Positions 26,946 to 35,814 of a stretch of 64,000 nucleotides of DNA are shown here, piece after piece. The number at the start of each line of letters is the position of its first letter. Positions within the stretch are counted from its first letter, which is position 1. The DNA is from Variovorax sp. ZS18.2.2 (lineage in GTDB: Bacteria > Pseudomonadota > Gammaproteobacteria > Burkholderiales > Burkholderiaceae_C), in contig NZ_JANLNM010000002.1 of the NCBI RefSeq assembly GCF_024701975.1, positions 620,001 through 684,000 of the forward strand. Direction: 5' to 3'. The notes beneath the pieces are model-generated. The model was not told where the DNA came from. It saw only the letters and a list, made by a program, of their open reading frames with translations, and searched no databases. Made by a program: the position numbers and the translations under genes.

Positions 26946-26973
26946 ATCGATGTGTAACGCGAATTCTATCGAT
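26946..26973 (+). promoter_or_regulatory. Shared 28-bp LysR-type element, copy 4 (mandelate-type operon)
   Basis: ATCGAT-GT-GTAAC-N9-ATCGAT, the best copy, with both hexamers perfect. It lies between LysR paralogue B and the oxidoreductase operon, about 120 bp ahead of the first start codon. Confidence 0.7.
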
Positions 26974-27093
26974 TGGATAACAAGAGCGCGACCCATAAAG
27001 TTCGCATCGATCCTCGGGCGAACGCGTTTCCCCGGGGCCGAAACCCACGAGAAAAAGCGCAGCCCTCCAGGGGCCGCGCAGGAGACAGACAAC

Positions 27094-29262
27094 ATGGAGC
27101 GTTCATTCGCCGAAGAGGTCAAACGCCTGTCGCTGGGCAATGGCGAGGTGTTCCATGGCGAGGGCATCCTCGCGGTGACCAAGGCGCTGCTGCAGTCCGG
27201 CGTGAGCTACATCGGCGGCTACCAGGGCGCGCCGATCTCCCACCTGATCGACGTGCTCGGCGATTCGCGCGAGTTGCTCGACGAACTGGGCATCTACTTC
27301 GAGAACAGCGCCTCCGAAGCCGGCGCGGCCGCCATGCTCGGCGCCTCCATCAACTACCCGGTGCGCGGCGCGGTCACCTGGAAATCCACGGTCGGCACCA
27401 ACGTCGCCTCGGACGCGCTCTCCAACCTGGCCTCGGCCGGCGTGAAGGGCGGCGCGCTCGTGATCCTGGGCGAGGACTACGGCGAAGGCTCCAGCATCAT
27501 CCAGGAGCGCACCCACGCCTTCGCGATGAAGTCGCAGATGTGGCTGATGGACCCGCGCCCCAATCTCGGTTCCATCGTCGATGCGGTCGAGCGCAGCTTC
27601 GAGCTGTCGGAGGCGAGCCAGACGCCGGTGATGCTGCAGTTGCGCATTCGCGCCTGCCATGTGCACGGCAGCTTCACCTGCAAGGACAACCGGGCGCCGG
27701 CCGTGTCGACGCGCGCGCTGATCCAGCAGCCGAAGTTCGACTTCAGCCACATCAACCTGCCGCCCTCGATCTACGAGCACGAGCGGCTGAAGATCAGCTC
27801 GCGCTGGCCGGCCGCGCTCGACTTCATCCGGCGCGAGCAATTGAACGAGCACTTCGAAGGCGACTGCGGCGACGTGGGCCTCATCGTGCCGGGCGGCCTC
27901 TACAACGGCGTGATCCGGGCGCTGCAGCAACTCGGCCTGGCCGACGCCTTCGGGGGCTGCCGCATCCCGATGCTGGTGCTCAACGTGGTCTACCCGATGG
28001 TGCCCGACGAGCTGGTCGCGTTCTGCGACGGCAAGCGCGCGGTGCTGATGGTGGAGGAGGGCCAGCCCAACTACATGGAAGACGCGCTGCACGCCATCCT
28101 GCGGCGCGCGGGCAGCGCGACATCGCTCTACGGCAAGGACATCTTCCCGATGGCCGGCGAATACACCGGCGAAGTGATGGTGCGCGCGCTGGCCGAGTTC
28201 GTTCGCCTGACTGCGCCGGCCGGCCTGGCGTCGGCCGGCGCGGCCGACGTGGCCGCCGCCGCCGCGCCGCTCGCCGTGCTGAAGCCGCAGGCCGTCGAGG
28301 CGCTCGGTGCGCCGGTGCCCACGCGGCCGCCGGGCTTTTGCATCGGCTGTCCCGAGCGCCCAGTGTTCGCCGCCATCAAGCTGATGCAGAAAGAACTCGG
28401 CCCGGTCCACGTGAGCGCGGACATCGGCTGCCACACCTTCGGCACGCTGCCGCCGTTCAATGTCGGCAGCACCGTGCTGGGCTATGGCCTGGGCCTGGCG
28501 AGTTCGTCGGGCCTGGCGCCGCTCATGCGCAACCGGCTGCTCAGCATCATGGGCGACGGCGGCTTCTGGCACAACGGCTTCACCAGCGGCGTGGTGAACG
28601 CGGTCTACAACAACCAGGACTCGGTGCTGGTGATCCTGAAGAACGGCTACACCTCGGCCACCGGCACGCAGGCGATTCCTTCTTCGCCCACGCAGTCCGC
28701 GGCGCGCCCGCTCACGCTCGACATCGAGGCCGCGCTCAAGGGCGTCGGCGTAGCCTGGGTGCGCAAGGTCACCAGCTACAACGTCGCCGAGATGCGCGAC
28801 ACCCTGCAGGAGGCCATGACCACCGAAGAGGGCGGGCTGAAGGTGATCATTGCCGACGGCGAATGCCAGCTCGAGCGGCAGCGCCGCATCAAGCCGGTGA
28901 ATGCCGCGAAGCTGCAGCGCGGCGAGCGCGTGGTGCGCACGCGCTTCGGCATCGACGACGACGTGTGCACCGGCGACCACTCGTGCATCCGCCTGTCGGG
29001 CTGCCCCTCGCTCACCGTCAAGCCCAACCCCAGCGCGCTGCGCACCGACCCGGTGGCCACCGTGAACCAGGGTTGCGTCGGCTGCGGCCTGTGCGGCGAG
29101 AACGCGCACGCGGCCGTGCTGTGCCCCTCGTTCTACAAGGCCGAGATCGTGCAGAACGCAGGCGCCTGGGAGCGCTTCATGTTCCGCGTGCGCAGCGGCG
29201 TCATCGGGCTCATGGCAGGCAGGGCGCGCAGCCCCGCCGCCGAGAAGGTTGCGCTGGCATGA
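27094..29262 (+). CDS. iorA: 2-oxoacid:ferredoxin oxidoreductase, TPP/Fe-S subunit (indolepyruvate type, IorA-like)
   Basis: A 722-residue subunit that would decarboxylate a 2-oxo acid oxidatively to an acyl-CoA. Order: pyrimidine-binding domain (about 20-200; IGGYQGAPISHLIDVLG, the TPP glutamate region ENSASEAGAAAMLGA), a linker domain, then the pyrophosphate domain from FCIGCPERPVFAA with GDGGFWHNG near 485 and an Asn further on (VILKNGYTSATGTQ). The C-terminal region carries two cysteine sets, CTGDHSCIRLSGC near 624 and CVGCGLCGENAHAAVLC near 660, for [4Fe-4S] clusters. This is the IorA architecture. It is the first gene of the operon, with GGAGACAGACAAC ahead, and overlaps the next gene by ATGA. 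Association with mandelate enzymes suggests phenylglyoxylate as substrate (inference). Confidence 0.9.
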   Translation: MERSFAEEVKRLSLGNGEVFHGEGILAVTKALLQSGVSYIGGYQGAPISHLIDVLGDSRELLDELGIYFENSASEAGAAAMLGASINYPVRGAVTWKSTVGTNVASDALSNLASAGVKGGALVILGEDYGEGSSIIQERTHAFAMKSQMWLMDPRPNLGSIVDAVERSFELSEASQTPVMLQLRIRACHVHGSFTCKDNRAPAVSTRALIQQPKFDFSHINLPPSIYEHERLKISSRWPAALDFIRREQLNEHFEGDCGDVGLIVPGGLYNGVIRALQQLGLADAFGGCRIPMLVLNVVYPMVPDELVAFCDGKRAVLMVEEGQPNYMEDALHAILRRAGSATSLYGKDIFPMAGEYTGEVMVRALAEFVRLTAPAGLASAGAADVAAAAAPLAVLKPQAVEALGAPVPTRPPGFCIGCPERPVFAAIKLMQKELGPVHVSADIGCHTFGTLPPFNVGSTVLGYGLGLASSSGLAPLMRNRLLSIMGDGGFWHNGFTSGVVNAVYNNQDSVLVILKNGYTSATGTQAIPSSPTQSAARPLTLDIEAALKGVGVAWVRKVTSYNVAEMRDTLQEAMTTEEGGLKVIIADGECQLERQRRIKPVNAAKLQRGERVVRTRFGIDDDVCTGDHSCIRLSGCPSLTVKPNPSALRTDPVATVNQGCVGCGLCGENAHAAVLCPSFYKAEIVQNAGAWERFMFRVRSGVIGLMAGRARSPAAEKVALA

Positions 29263-30806
29263 ACGTGTCTGAAGCAAAGCCCGCCTTGTCCGGCAAGGAA
29301 CCCCGCGTCGTGACCGTGCTTGTGGCCGCCATGGGCGGCGAGGGCGGCGGCGTGCTGGCCGACTGGCTGATCGCCGCCGCATCCGCGCACGACTTCCCGG
29401 TGCAGAGCACGTCGGTGCCCGGCGTGGCGCAGCGCACTGGCGCCACCAACTACTACATCGAGATTTATCCGGTGGCGCGCAGCCTCCTGAACGGCGCGCA
29501 GCCGGTGCTGTCGCTCACGCCGAACGCGGGCGACGTCGACATCGTCGCCGCGTCCGAGCTGGTCGAAGCCGGCCGCGTGCTGCAGGGCGGCTTCGTGCAT
29601 CCGCAGCGCACCACGCTGGTGGCCTCGCTGCACCGCGAGTACGCCGTGTCCGAGAAGTCGGCCATGGGCGACGGCCGCTACGAGGGCGAGCGGGTCGTCG
29701 ATGCCGCGCACAAGCTCGCGCAGCGCACCTTTCTCTTCGACATGCGCGCACTGGCGTGGCAGCACGGCACCGTCATCAACACGGTGATGTTCGGCGCGAT
29801 GGCGGGCAGCGGCACCTTGCCGTTTTCCCGTGCCGCGTGCGAAGAAGCCATTCGCCAGTCGGGCAAGGCGGTGGCCGCGAGCCTGAAGGGATTCGCCGCG
29901 GGCTACGAGCATGTGACCGGCGGCGCGGCGAAGGCTGCTGCTGTCTCCGATGTGCTGCCGCCCGAACCCGCCATCGGGCGCGTGCGCGCGATGCCCGCGC
30001 CGCTCCATGCCATCGTGCAGGCCGGTGTCGAGCAGGTCACCGACTACCAGGGCGCGCGCTACGCCGACCTCTATCTCGACCGCGTCGAATCGGTGCTGGC
30101 GGCAGAGCGCCCGTGGGCCGGCGAGTTCCCCGTCACGCGCGAAACCGCGCGCTACCTCGCGCTGTGGATGAGCTACGAAGACGTCATCCGCATCGCCGAT
30201 CTCAAGACGCGGCGCGACCGCATCCAGCGCGTGCGCCAGGAGGTGGGCGCGCGCGAGGGCGAGCCGCTGCGCCTCACCGAGTACCTCAAGCCGGGCCTCG
30301 ACGAAATCTGCTCGATGCTGCCCCCACGGCCAGCCCACTGGCTGCGCCGCAAACTTGCGCACAAGGCCCACAGCCTCAACGTGGGCCTGCACATGCGCAC
30401 CGACACCGTCGGCGGCTTCGCGATGCTGTGCGTGCTGCGCTCGCTGCGCGCGTGGCGCCCGCGCACCTCGCGCTATGCCATCGAGCAAGCGCTGATCGAA
30501 CGGTGGCTGGAGGCCGTGCGGGGCGCGCTCGCTTCCAGCCCGCAACTGGCTTACGAACTGGCGCTGTGCGGCAACCTCGTCAAGGGCTACGGCGAAACCA
30601 GCGAGCGCGGCCACCGCAACCTCTCGGCCGTGCTCGACGACATGGGCGCGGGCTCGAACGAATCGGCCATCGCGCGCGTGCGCAAGGCCCGCGAGGCCGC
30701 ATTGGCCGACCCCGAGGGCAGAGCCCTCGCCGGGGTTCTCGGGCTCAAGCCGCCCGAGCCCAAGGTCCACCCCATTCGCATCGTGCGGCGAACGCCCGCG
30801 CGCTGA
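29259..30806 (+). CDS. iorB: 2-oxoacid:ferredoxin oxidoreductase, gamma-type subunit with DUF6537-like tail (IorB-like)
   Basis: A 515-residue partner of the preceding subunit, starting inside its stop codon. The N-terminal third is the POR gamma domain (VLVAAMGGEGGGVLADWLIAAA, QSTSVPGVAQRTGATNYYIEIYP, VDIVAASELVEAGRVLQGGFV), which binds CoA in this family. The C-terminal two-thirds, with YADLYLDRVESVLAAERPW and the helical MLCVLRSLRAWRPRTSRYAIEQALIERWL stretch, is the domain fused to aerobic IOR-type proteins. The electron acceptor is not encoded beside it. Translational coupling predicts a 1:1 complex. Confidence 0.9.
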   Translation: MNVSEAKPALSGKEPRVVTVLVAAMGGEGGGVLADWLIAAASAHDFPVQSTSVPGVAQRTGATNYYIEIYPVARSLLNGAQPVLSLTPNAGDVDIVAASELVEAGRVLQGGFVHPQRTTLVASLHREYAVSEKSAMGDGRYEGERVVDAAHKLAQRTFLFDMRALAWQHGTVINTVMFGAMAGSGTLPFSRAACEEAIRQSGKAVAASLKGFAAGYEHVTGGAAKAAAVSDVLPPEPAIGRVRAMPAPLHAIVQAGVEQVTDYQGARYADLYLDRVESVLAAERPWAGEFPVTRETARYLALWMSYEDVIRIADLKTRRDRIQRVRQEVGAREGEPLRLTEYLKPGLDEICSMLPPRPAHWLRRKLAHKAHSLNVGLHMRTDTVGGFAMLCVLRSLRAWRPRTSRYAIEQALIERWLEAVRGALASSPQLAYELALCGNLVKGYGETSERGHRNLSAVLDDMGAGSNESAIARVRKAREAALADPEGRALAGVLGLKPPEPKVHPIRIVRRTPAR

Positions 30807-30856
30807 AGCTGAAGGTTCCCGGCAAGACGTTCGTAAACAAAGAAGGAGACAAAGAC

Positions 30857-32032
30857 ATGAGCCACTTCAACCCGCACCAGCATCTCACGCGCCGCATCTT
30901 CGGCGGCCTGCTCGCCGCACTGGCGGTGGGCACGGCCGCCACCGCCGCGCAGGCCGCTGAGCCGCCCATCAAGATCGGCGCCGTGGTTTCGGCCACAGGC
31001 GCCGCGTCGTTCCTCGGCGATCCCCAGCAGAAGACGCTGGAGATGTACGTCAAGAAGATCAATGCCGCCGGCGGCGTGCTCGGCCGCAAGCTCGAACTGG
31101 TGCTCTACGACGACGCCAGCGATGCCAACAAGGCCAACGCCTTCACGCGTCGGCTCATCATGCAGGACGAGGTCGACGCCATCCTCGGTGCCTCGAGCAC
31201 CGGCTCCACCATGGCCATGCTGCCGCAGGCCGAAGCCGCGAAGATGCCGATGATCTCGCTGGCCGCCGCGTCGGTCATCGTCGAGCCCGTGCGGCCCTAT
31301 GTGTTCAAGGTGCCGCATTCCGACCGCATGGCCGCGCAGAAGGTGCTGGGCGAAATGAAGCAGCGTGGCTTCACGCAGGTGGCGCTGCTGTCCGACACCG
31401 GTGGCTTCGGCAAGTCGGGCCGCGTCGAAAGCATCAAGGTCGCCGAGTCGATGGGCCTCAAGGTGGCGGAAGACCAGATCTACGGCGAGAAGGACACCGA
31501 CGTCACGCCGCAGCTCACCAAGATCAAGTCGTCGCCGGCCCAGGCCATCCTGGTGTTCGGCACCGGCCAGGCGCCCGCCATCATCGCGCGCAACTACCAG
31601 CAGCTGGCGATGAAGCAGCCGCTCTACACCAGCCACGGGCAGGCGTCGGTCGAGTTCATCCGCATCGCGGGCAAGGCCTCCGAAGGCATCCGCATGCCGT
31701 CTCCGGCGTTGCTGATCGCGCAGGCGCTGCCCGCCAGCGATCCGCAGAAGAACGTGAGCGTGAGCTACGCCAGGGACTACGAGGCGCAGGCAAAGATCGA
31801 CGTGTCCACCTTCGGCGGCTATGCGCACGATGCGTTGCTGATGCTGGTGGATGCCATCAAGCGCGCCGGCGGCACCGACAAGGCCAAGGTGCGCGACGCC
31901 ATCGAGGCCACGCGCAATTTCGTGGGCGTGAGCGGCGTCTACAACATGTCGGCCACCGATCACATGGGACTGGACACGTCGGCCTTCCGCATGATCGAGG
32001 TGCAGGGCGGCGCGTTCAAGGAAGTGCGCTGA
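30857..32032 (+). CDS. ABC transporter substrate-binding protein (Leu/Ile/Val-binding type)
   Basis: A 391-residue periplasmic receptor of the type-1 LivJ fold. A signal follows LTRRIFGGLLAALAVGTAATAAQA, which has a possible twin-arginine. The mature protein begins PPIKIGAVVSATGAASFLGDPQQKTLEMYVKKINAAGG; SSTGSTMAMLP and YDDASDANKANAFTRRLI are typical ligand and lobe segments. The start has AAGGAGACAAAGAC. It is encoded with its own LivHMGF components 1.2-4.5 kb downstream, separated only by the mandelate dehydrogenase gene. Aromatic acids are carried by many members of this group, so a mandelate-like acid is the likely ligand. Confidence 0.93.
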   Translation: MSHFNPHQHLTRRIFGGLLAALAVGTAATAAQAAEPPIKIGAVVSATGAASFLGDPQQKTLEMYVKKINAAGGVLGRKLELVLYDDASDANKANAFTRRLIMQDEVDAILGASSTGSTMAMLPQAEAAKMPMISLAAASVIVEPVRPYVFKVPHSDRMAAQKVLGEMKQRGFTQVALLSDTGGFGKSGRVESIKVAESMGLKVAEDQIYGEKDTDVTPQLTKIKSSPAQAILVFGTGQAPAIIARNYQQLAMKQPLYTSHGQASVEFIRIAGKASEGIRMPSPALLIAQALPASDPQKNVSVSYARDYEAQAKIDVSTFGGYAHDALLMLVDAIKRAGGTDKAKVRDAIEATRNFVGVSGVYNMSATDHMGLDTSAFRMIEVQGGAFKEVR

Positions 32033-32075
32033 TGCGCGCCGAACAGGGCCATCGGGGCCGCCAGGGCCGGGCGGC

Positions 32076-33251
32076 ATGAAGCTCAATGTCCACGACCACC
32101 GGCGGCATGCGCGCCGGCGGCTGCCGCGTTTCGTCTTCGACTACGTCGATGGCGGTGCGGAAGACGAAGCGTGCCTGCGCCGCAACGTCGATGACCTGAA
32201 CGCGGTGCGCCTGCTGCCGACCTGCCTGCGCGATACGAGCCATGCCGACCCCGGCATCGAGGTGTTCGGCCAGCACTGGGCCATGCCGGCGGGCGTGGCG
32301 CCCATCGGCTTCTCGGGCCTCGTGCGGCCAGAGGGCGATCTGCTGCTGGCGCGCGCCGCCGCCGCTGCGGGCGTGCCCTTCGTGCTGTCGACCGCCTCCA
32401 ACGCGCGGCTCGAGGCGGTGCGCGACGCCGGCCTCGAACGCAACCCCGCGGCCGTGCAGTGGATGCAGCTCTACGTGATGACCGACAGGTCCATCGCCGA
32501 GCAGCTCGTGCGCCGCGCCCGCCATGCGGGCTACGGCGCGCTGGTGCTCACGGTCGATGTCGCGGTGAGCGGCCTGCGCGAGCGCGACGTGCGCAACGGG
32601 TTCCGGCTTCCGTTCCGCTTCACGCCCTCGATGCTGCTGGATCTGGCCCTGCATCCGGCCTGGTCGCTGGACATGGCGCGCCGGGGCCGATCGCCCGCGT
32701 TCGTCAATCTTGCGGAGCACGAGGAGGCCGGCGCCTCCGCCCAGCTGCAGGCGGCCTTGCTGGCGCGCGCGATGGACCGCACGCTGGTCTGGGACCAGCT
32801 GGACTGGCTCCGGCGCCTCTGGGACGGCCCGCTCATCCTCAAGGGGCTGCTGCACCCCGACGATGCACGGCGCGCCGTGCGCCATGGCGTGGACGGCATC
32901 GTCGTCTCCAACCACGGCGGGCGGCAACTGGACGCCGCACCCTCGACCATCTCGGTGCTGCCGCGCATCGTCGATGCGGTGAAGGGCGCCTTGCCCGTGT
33001 TCGTCGACAGCGGCTTCAGGCGCGGCAGCGACGTGGTGAAGGCCCTGGCGGCCGGCGCCACCGCCGCCTTCGTCGGGCGCGCCGCCGTCTGGGGCATGGC
33101 CGCGGGCGGCGAAGCCGGCGCACGTGCCGTGCTGCAGACGCTCTGCGACGAAACGCAGCGAACCATGGCGCTGATCGGCGCCGACACCGTGGCCGACATC
33201 GCGCCGCATCACCTCACTGCATCCCTCCAACCAGGAGACAGCCATGGCTGA
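32076..33251 (+). CDS. mdlB: FMN-dependent (S)-mandelate dehydrogenase
   Basis: A 391-residue flavin 2-hydroxyacid dehydrogenase, almost the length of Pseudomonas putida MdlB (393). The pattern ARRRLPRFVFDYVDGGAEDE, the FMN-contact blocks VPFVLSTASN, QWMQLYVMTDR and LVLTVDVAVSGLRERDVRNGFRLPF, the ALHPAWSLDMARRG segment corresponding to the membrane anchor of MdlB, K256 (LILKGLL), catalytic base H280 and R283 (SNHGGRQLD), and FVDSGFRRGSDVVKALA all match. It oxidises (S)-2-hydroxy acids and passes electrons to the membrane. It overlaps livH by 8 bp and shares its operon with a true mandelate racemase, which makes the mandelate assignment strong. Confidence 0.88.
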   Translation: MKLNVHDHRRHARRRLPRFVFDYVDGGAEDEACLRRNVDDLNAVRLLPTCLRDTSHADPGIEVFGQHWAMPAGVAPIGFSGLVRPEGDLLLARAAAAAGVPFVLSTASNARLEAVRDAGLERNPAAVQWMQLYVMTDRSIAEQLVRRARHAGYGALVLTVDVAVSGLRERDVRNGFRLPFRFTPSMLLDLALHPAWSLDMARRGRSPAFVNLAEHEEAGASAQLQAALLARAMDRTLVWDQLDWLRRLWDGPLILKGLLHPDDARRAVRHGVDGIVVSNHGGRQLDAAPSTISVLPRIVDAVKGALPVFVDSGFRRGSDVVKALAAGATAAFVGRAAVWGMAAGGEAGARAVLQTLCDETQRTMALIGADTVADIAPHHLTASLQPGDSHG

Positions 33252-34116
33252 CTTCATGCAATTCGTGTTCTCGGGGCTCACCACCGGCGCCATCTATGCG
33301 CTCGCGGCCCTGGGCTTCTCGCTGATCTACAACGCCAGCGGCGTCATCAACTTCGCGCAGGGCGACTTCCTGATGCTGGGCGCCATGGTGGCGGCGGCGC
33401 TGGTCGGCGCCAGCGTGCCCTATGGCCTTGCCATGGTCGGCGGCGTTGTCGCCACGGTGATCGTCGGGCTCTTGCTGTACCGGCTGGCGATCAAGCCCGC
33501 GGGGGAAGCGAGCGTGGTGTCGCTGATCATCATCACCATCGGCGCCTCGATCTTCATCCAGGGCGTGGTGCAGATCGTGCTCGGCAAGAACCAGCAGACG
33601 CTGCCGTCCTTCAGCGGCGACACCTCGCTGCAGATCCTGGGCGCCTACGTGCTGCCGCAAAGCCTGTGGGTGCTGGGCACGGCAGCGGTGCTGGTGGGCG
33701 CGATCTTCGTGTTCTTCCGCTGGACGATGGTCGGCAAGGCCATGCTCGCGGTGGCCGCCAACAGGCTGGCTGCACAGGCGGTGGGCATTCCGAGTTCGCG
33801 CGTGCTGCAGCTCTCGTTCGGGCTCAGTGCGTTGCTCGGCGCACTGGCCGGCGTGGTGGCCGCCCCTATCACCACCACGGTGTACGACATCGGCCTGCTG
33901 CTGGGCATGAAGGGCTTCGTGGCCGCCACGCTCGGCGGCCTGGGCCACGGGCTCGGCGCGGTCGTGGGCGGGCTCATCGTCGGCCTGCTCGAAGCACTGG
34001 TGGCCGGCTACATCTCGTCGGCCTACAAGGACGCGGTGCCCTTCGTGATGATCGTCGTGATCCTGCTGGTCATGCCAAACGGCCTCTTCGGCGCCAAGAC
34101 ATCGGACCGCGTATGA
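33244..34116 (+). CDS. livH: ABC transporter permease (LivH type)
   Basis: A 290-residue inner-membrane permease with the LivH hallmarks: QFVFSGLTTGAIYALAALGFSLIYNASGVINFAQGDFLMLGAM at the N-terminus, RAL-type AAQAVGIPSSRVLQLSFGLSALLGALAGVVAAPI (EAA-like loop), and GMKGFVAATLGGLGHGLGAVVGGLIVGLLEALVAGYIS at the C-terminus. It overlaps mdlB by 8 bp upstream and livM by ATGA downstream. Confidence 0.93.
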   Translation: MADFMQFVFSGLTTGAIYALAALGFSLIYNASGVINFAQGDFLMLGAMVAAALVGASVPYGLAMVGGVVATVIVGLLLYRLAIKPAGEASVVSLIIITIGASIFIQGVVQIVLGKNQQTLPSFSGDTSLQILGAYVLPQSLWVLGTAAVLVGAIFVFFRWTMVGKAMLAVAANRLAAQAVGIPSSRVLQLSFGLSALLGALAGVVAAPITTTVYDIGLLLGMKGFVAATLGGLGHGLGAVVGGLIVGLLEALVAGYISSAYKDAVPFVMIVVILLVMPNGLFGAKTSDRV

Positions 34117-35045
34117 AATTTCCGATACGTCCTTCGCTGATCGTCACGGCGCTCGTTCTTGCGCTGCTGCCGCTGGCCATGCCGAACAACTACATCGTCG
34201 ACGTGGCGGTGCGCATCGCGCTCGCGGCGGTGGCGGCCATCGGCCTCAACCTGCTGATGGGCTTCGCCGGCCAGATCAGCATCGGCCACGCCGCGTTCGT
34301 GGCCATCGGCGCCTACGGCAGCGGCATCGTCACCGCGCGCTTCGGCTGGCCGCCGGTGGTGGCCATCGCGGCGGCCGCGGTGGGCGCGGCGCTCATCGGG
34401 TGGCTCATCGCCAAGCCGATCCTGCGGCTGCAGGGGCATTCGCTCACCATGGCGACGCTGGGCCTGGGCATCATCGTCAACATCGTGCTGGTGAACGAAG
34501 TGGCATGGACCGGCGGCCCCGACGGCATGCCGGTGCCGCCGCTGCAGGTCGGCAGCTTCGTCTTCGCCAAGGTGCTGCACTGGTATGCGCTGGCCTGCGT
34601 GGTGCTGTTCGGTGCGATCGTGCTCTCGCTCAACCTGTACGCCTCGCCCGCGGGCCGCGCACTGCGCGGGCTGCACGGCTCGGAGGTCGCGGCGCGGATG
34701 ATGGGCGTGGACGTCGCGCGCTTCAAGGTGCGCGTGTTCGTGGTGTCGGCCGTGTTCGCGGCGGTGTCGGGCAGCCTGTCGGCACATTACCTCGGCTTCA
34801 TCAGCCCGTCGCTGGCGGCCTTCGCGCATTCGGTGGAGCTCGCGACCATGGTGGTGCTCGGCGGCATGGCGTCGACCTTCGGTGCCGTGCTCGGCGCTGC
34901 CCTCCTTACCGCATTGCCGCAGCTGCTGGGCGGGCTGCACGGCTACGAGATGGTGTTCTTCGGGCTCGTGCTGATGCTGACGATGATCTTCCTGCCCAAG
35001 GGGCTGGTGCCGTCGATCGCGCTCAAGCTGGCAAGGAGGCGCTGA
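34113..35045 (+). CDS. livM: ABC transporter permease (LivM type)
   Basis: A 310-residue partner permease. LNLLMGFAGQISIGHAAFVAIGAYGSGIVTARFGWP is the signature of the first half, followed by LRLQGHSLTMATLGLGIIVN and the coupling loop GSEVAARMMGVDVARFKVRVFVVSAVFAAVSGSL. It starts inside the livH stop codon and ends 1 bp before livG, so the operon is continuous. Confidence 0.93.
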   Translation: MKFPIRPSLIVTALVLALLPLAMPNNYIVDVAVRIALAAVAAIGLNLLMGFAGQISIGHAAFVAIGAYGSGIVTARFGWPPVVAIAAAAVGAALIGWLIAKPILRLQGHSLTMATLGLGIIVNIVLVNEVAWTGGPDGMPVPPLQVGSFVFAKVLHWYALACVVLFGAIVLSLNLYASPAGRALRGLHGSEVAARMMGVDVARFKVRVFVVSAVFAAVSGSLSAHYLGFISPSLAAFAHSVELATMVVLGGMASTFGAVLGAALLTALPQLLGGLHGYEMVFFGLVLMLTMIFLPKGLVPSIALKLARRR

Positions 35046-35046
35046 G

Positions 35047-35814
35047 ATGCTGCAGGTCAACCATCTCTCGAAGTCCTTCGGCGGCGTGCATGCCATCCAG
35101 GACGTGAGCTTCAGCGTGCGCGGCGGTGCGGTGCATTCGGTGATCGGCCCCAACGGCGCGGGCAAGACCACGCTCTTCAACCTGCTGAGCGGCATCTACG
35201 TGCCCAGCGGCGGCGAGATCCTGCTGGACGGCCAGAACGTTGCCGGGCACTCGCCCGACACGCTGGCGCGGCGCGGCATGAGCCGCACCTTCCAGAACCT
35301 GCAGGTGTGCATGAACATGACGGCCTGCGAGAACGTGATGCTCGGCGCGCACCTGCGCACGCGCAGTTCGCTCGTCGGCGGCATGCTGGGCACCACCCGC
35401 CGCGCCGATGCGGCACTGCGCGACGAGGCGCTGCGCCTGATCGACTACGTGGGCGTGGGCGCGCATGCGGGGGCGCATGCATCGCAGCTGTCCTTCGGCA
35501 TGCTCAAGCGGCTGGAGATCGCGCGTGCGCTGGCCGGCAAGCCGCGCCTGCTTCTGCTCGACGAGCCGGCGGCCGGCCTCAACGACACCGAGACGCACGA
35601 GATCACCGAGCTGATCCGCCAGATCGCGGCATCGGGCGTCACCGTGCTGCTGGTGGAGCACGACATGAAGATGGTGATGAACATCTCCGACCACATCCTC
35701 GTGCTCGACTACGGGCGCAAGCTCGCGGAGGGCACGGCCGACGAGGTGCGCGCGAACCCGCAGGTGATTGCCGCCTACCTGGGGGCGGAAGTCGAAGAGG
35801 AGGGCGCAGCATGA
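35047..35814 (+). CDS. livG: ABC transporter ATP-binding protein (LivG type)
   Basis: A 255-residue ATPase. Walker A is GPNGAGKTTLFNLLSG (about 38-53); the LivG-specific Q-loop stretch GMSRTFQNLQVCMNMTACENVMLG follows. The signature is QLSFGMLKRLEIARALAG (FGMLKR replaces the usual SGGQQR), Walker B LLLLDEPAAGLN, and the switch His is in LLVEHDMKMVMNISDHILVLDYG. The start lies next to the livM stop; its own stop overlaps livF by ATGA. Confidence 0.93.
   Translation: MLQVNHLSKSFGGVHAIQDVSFSVRGGAVHSVIGPNGAGKTTLFNLLSGIYVPSGGEILLDGQNVAGHSPDTLARRGMSRTFQNLQVCMNMTACENVMLGAHLRTRSSLVGGMLGTTRRADAALRDEALRLIDYVGVGAHAGAHASQLSFGMLKRLEIARALAGKPRLLLLDEPAAGLNDTETHEITELIRQIAASGVTVLLVEHDMKMVMNISDHILVLDYGRKLAEGTADEVRANPQVIAAYLGAEVEEEGAA

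Noticed and set aside
26973..30806. 1277-codon plus frame reaching across iorA into iorB
   Set aside because: Only its 3' part is the true iorB frame. The 5' part is an out-of-frame reading of iorA; the ATGA overlap with GGAG-type context marks the real iorB start at 29259.
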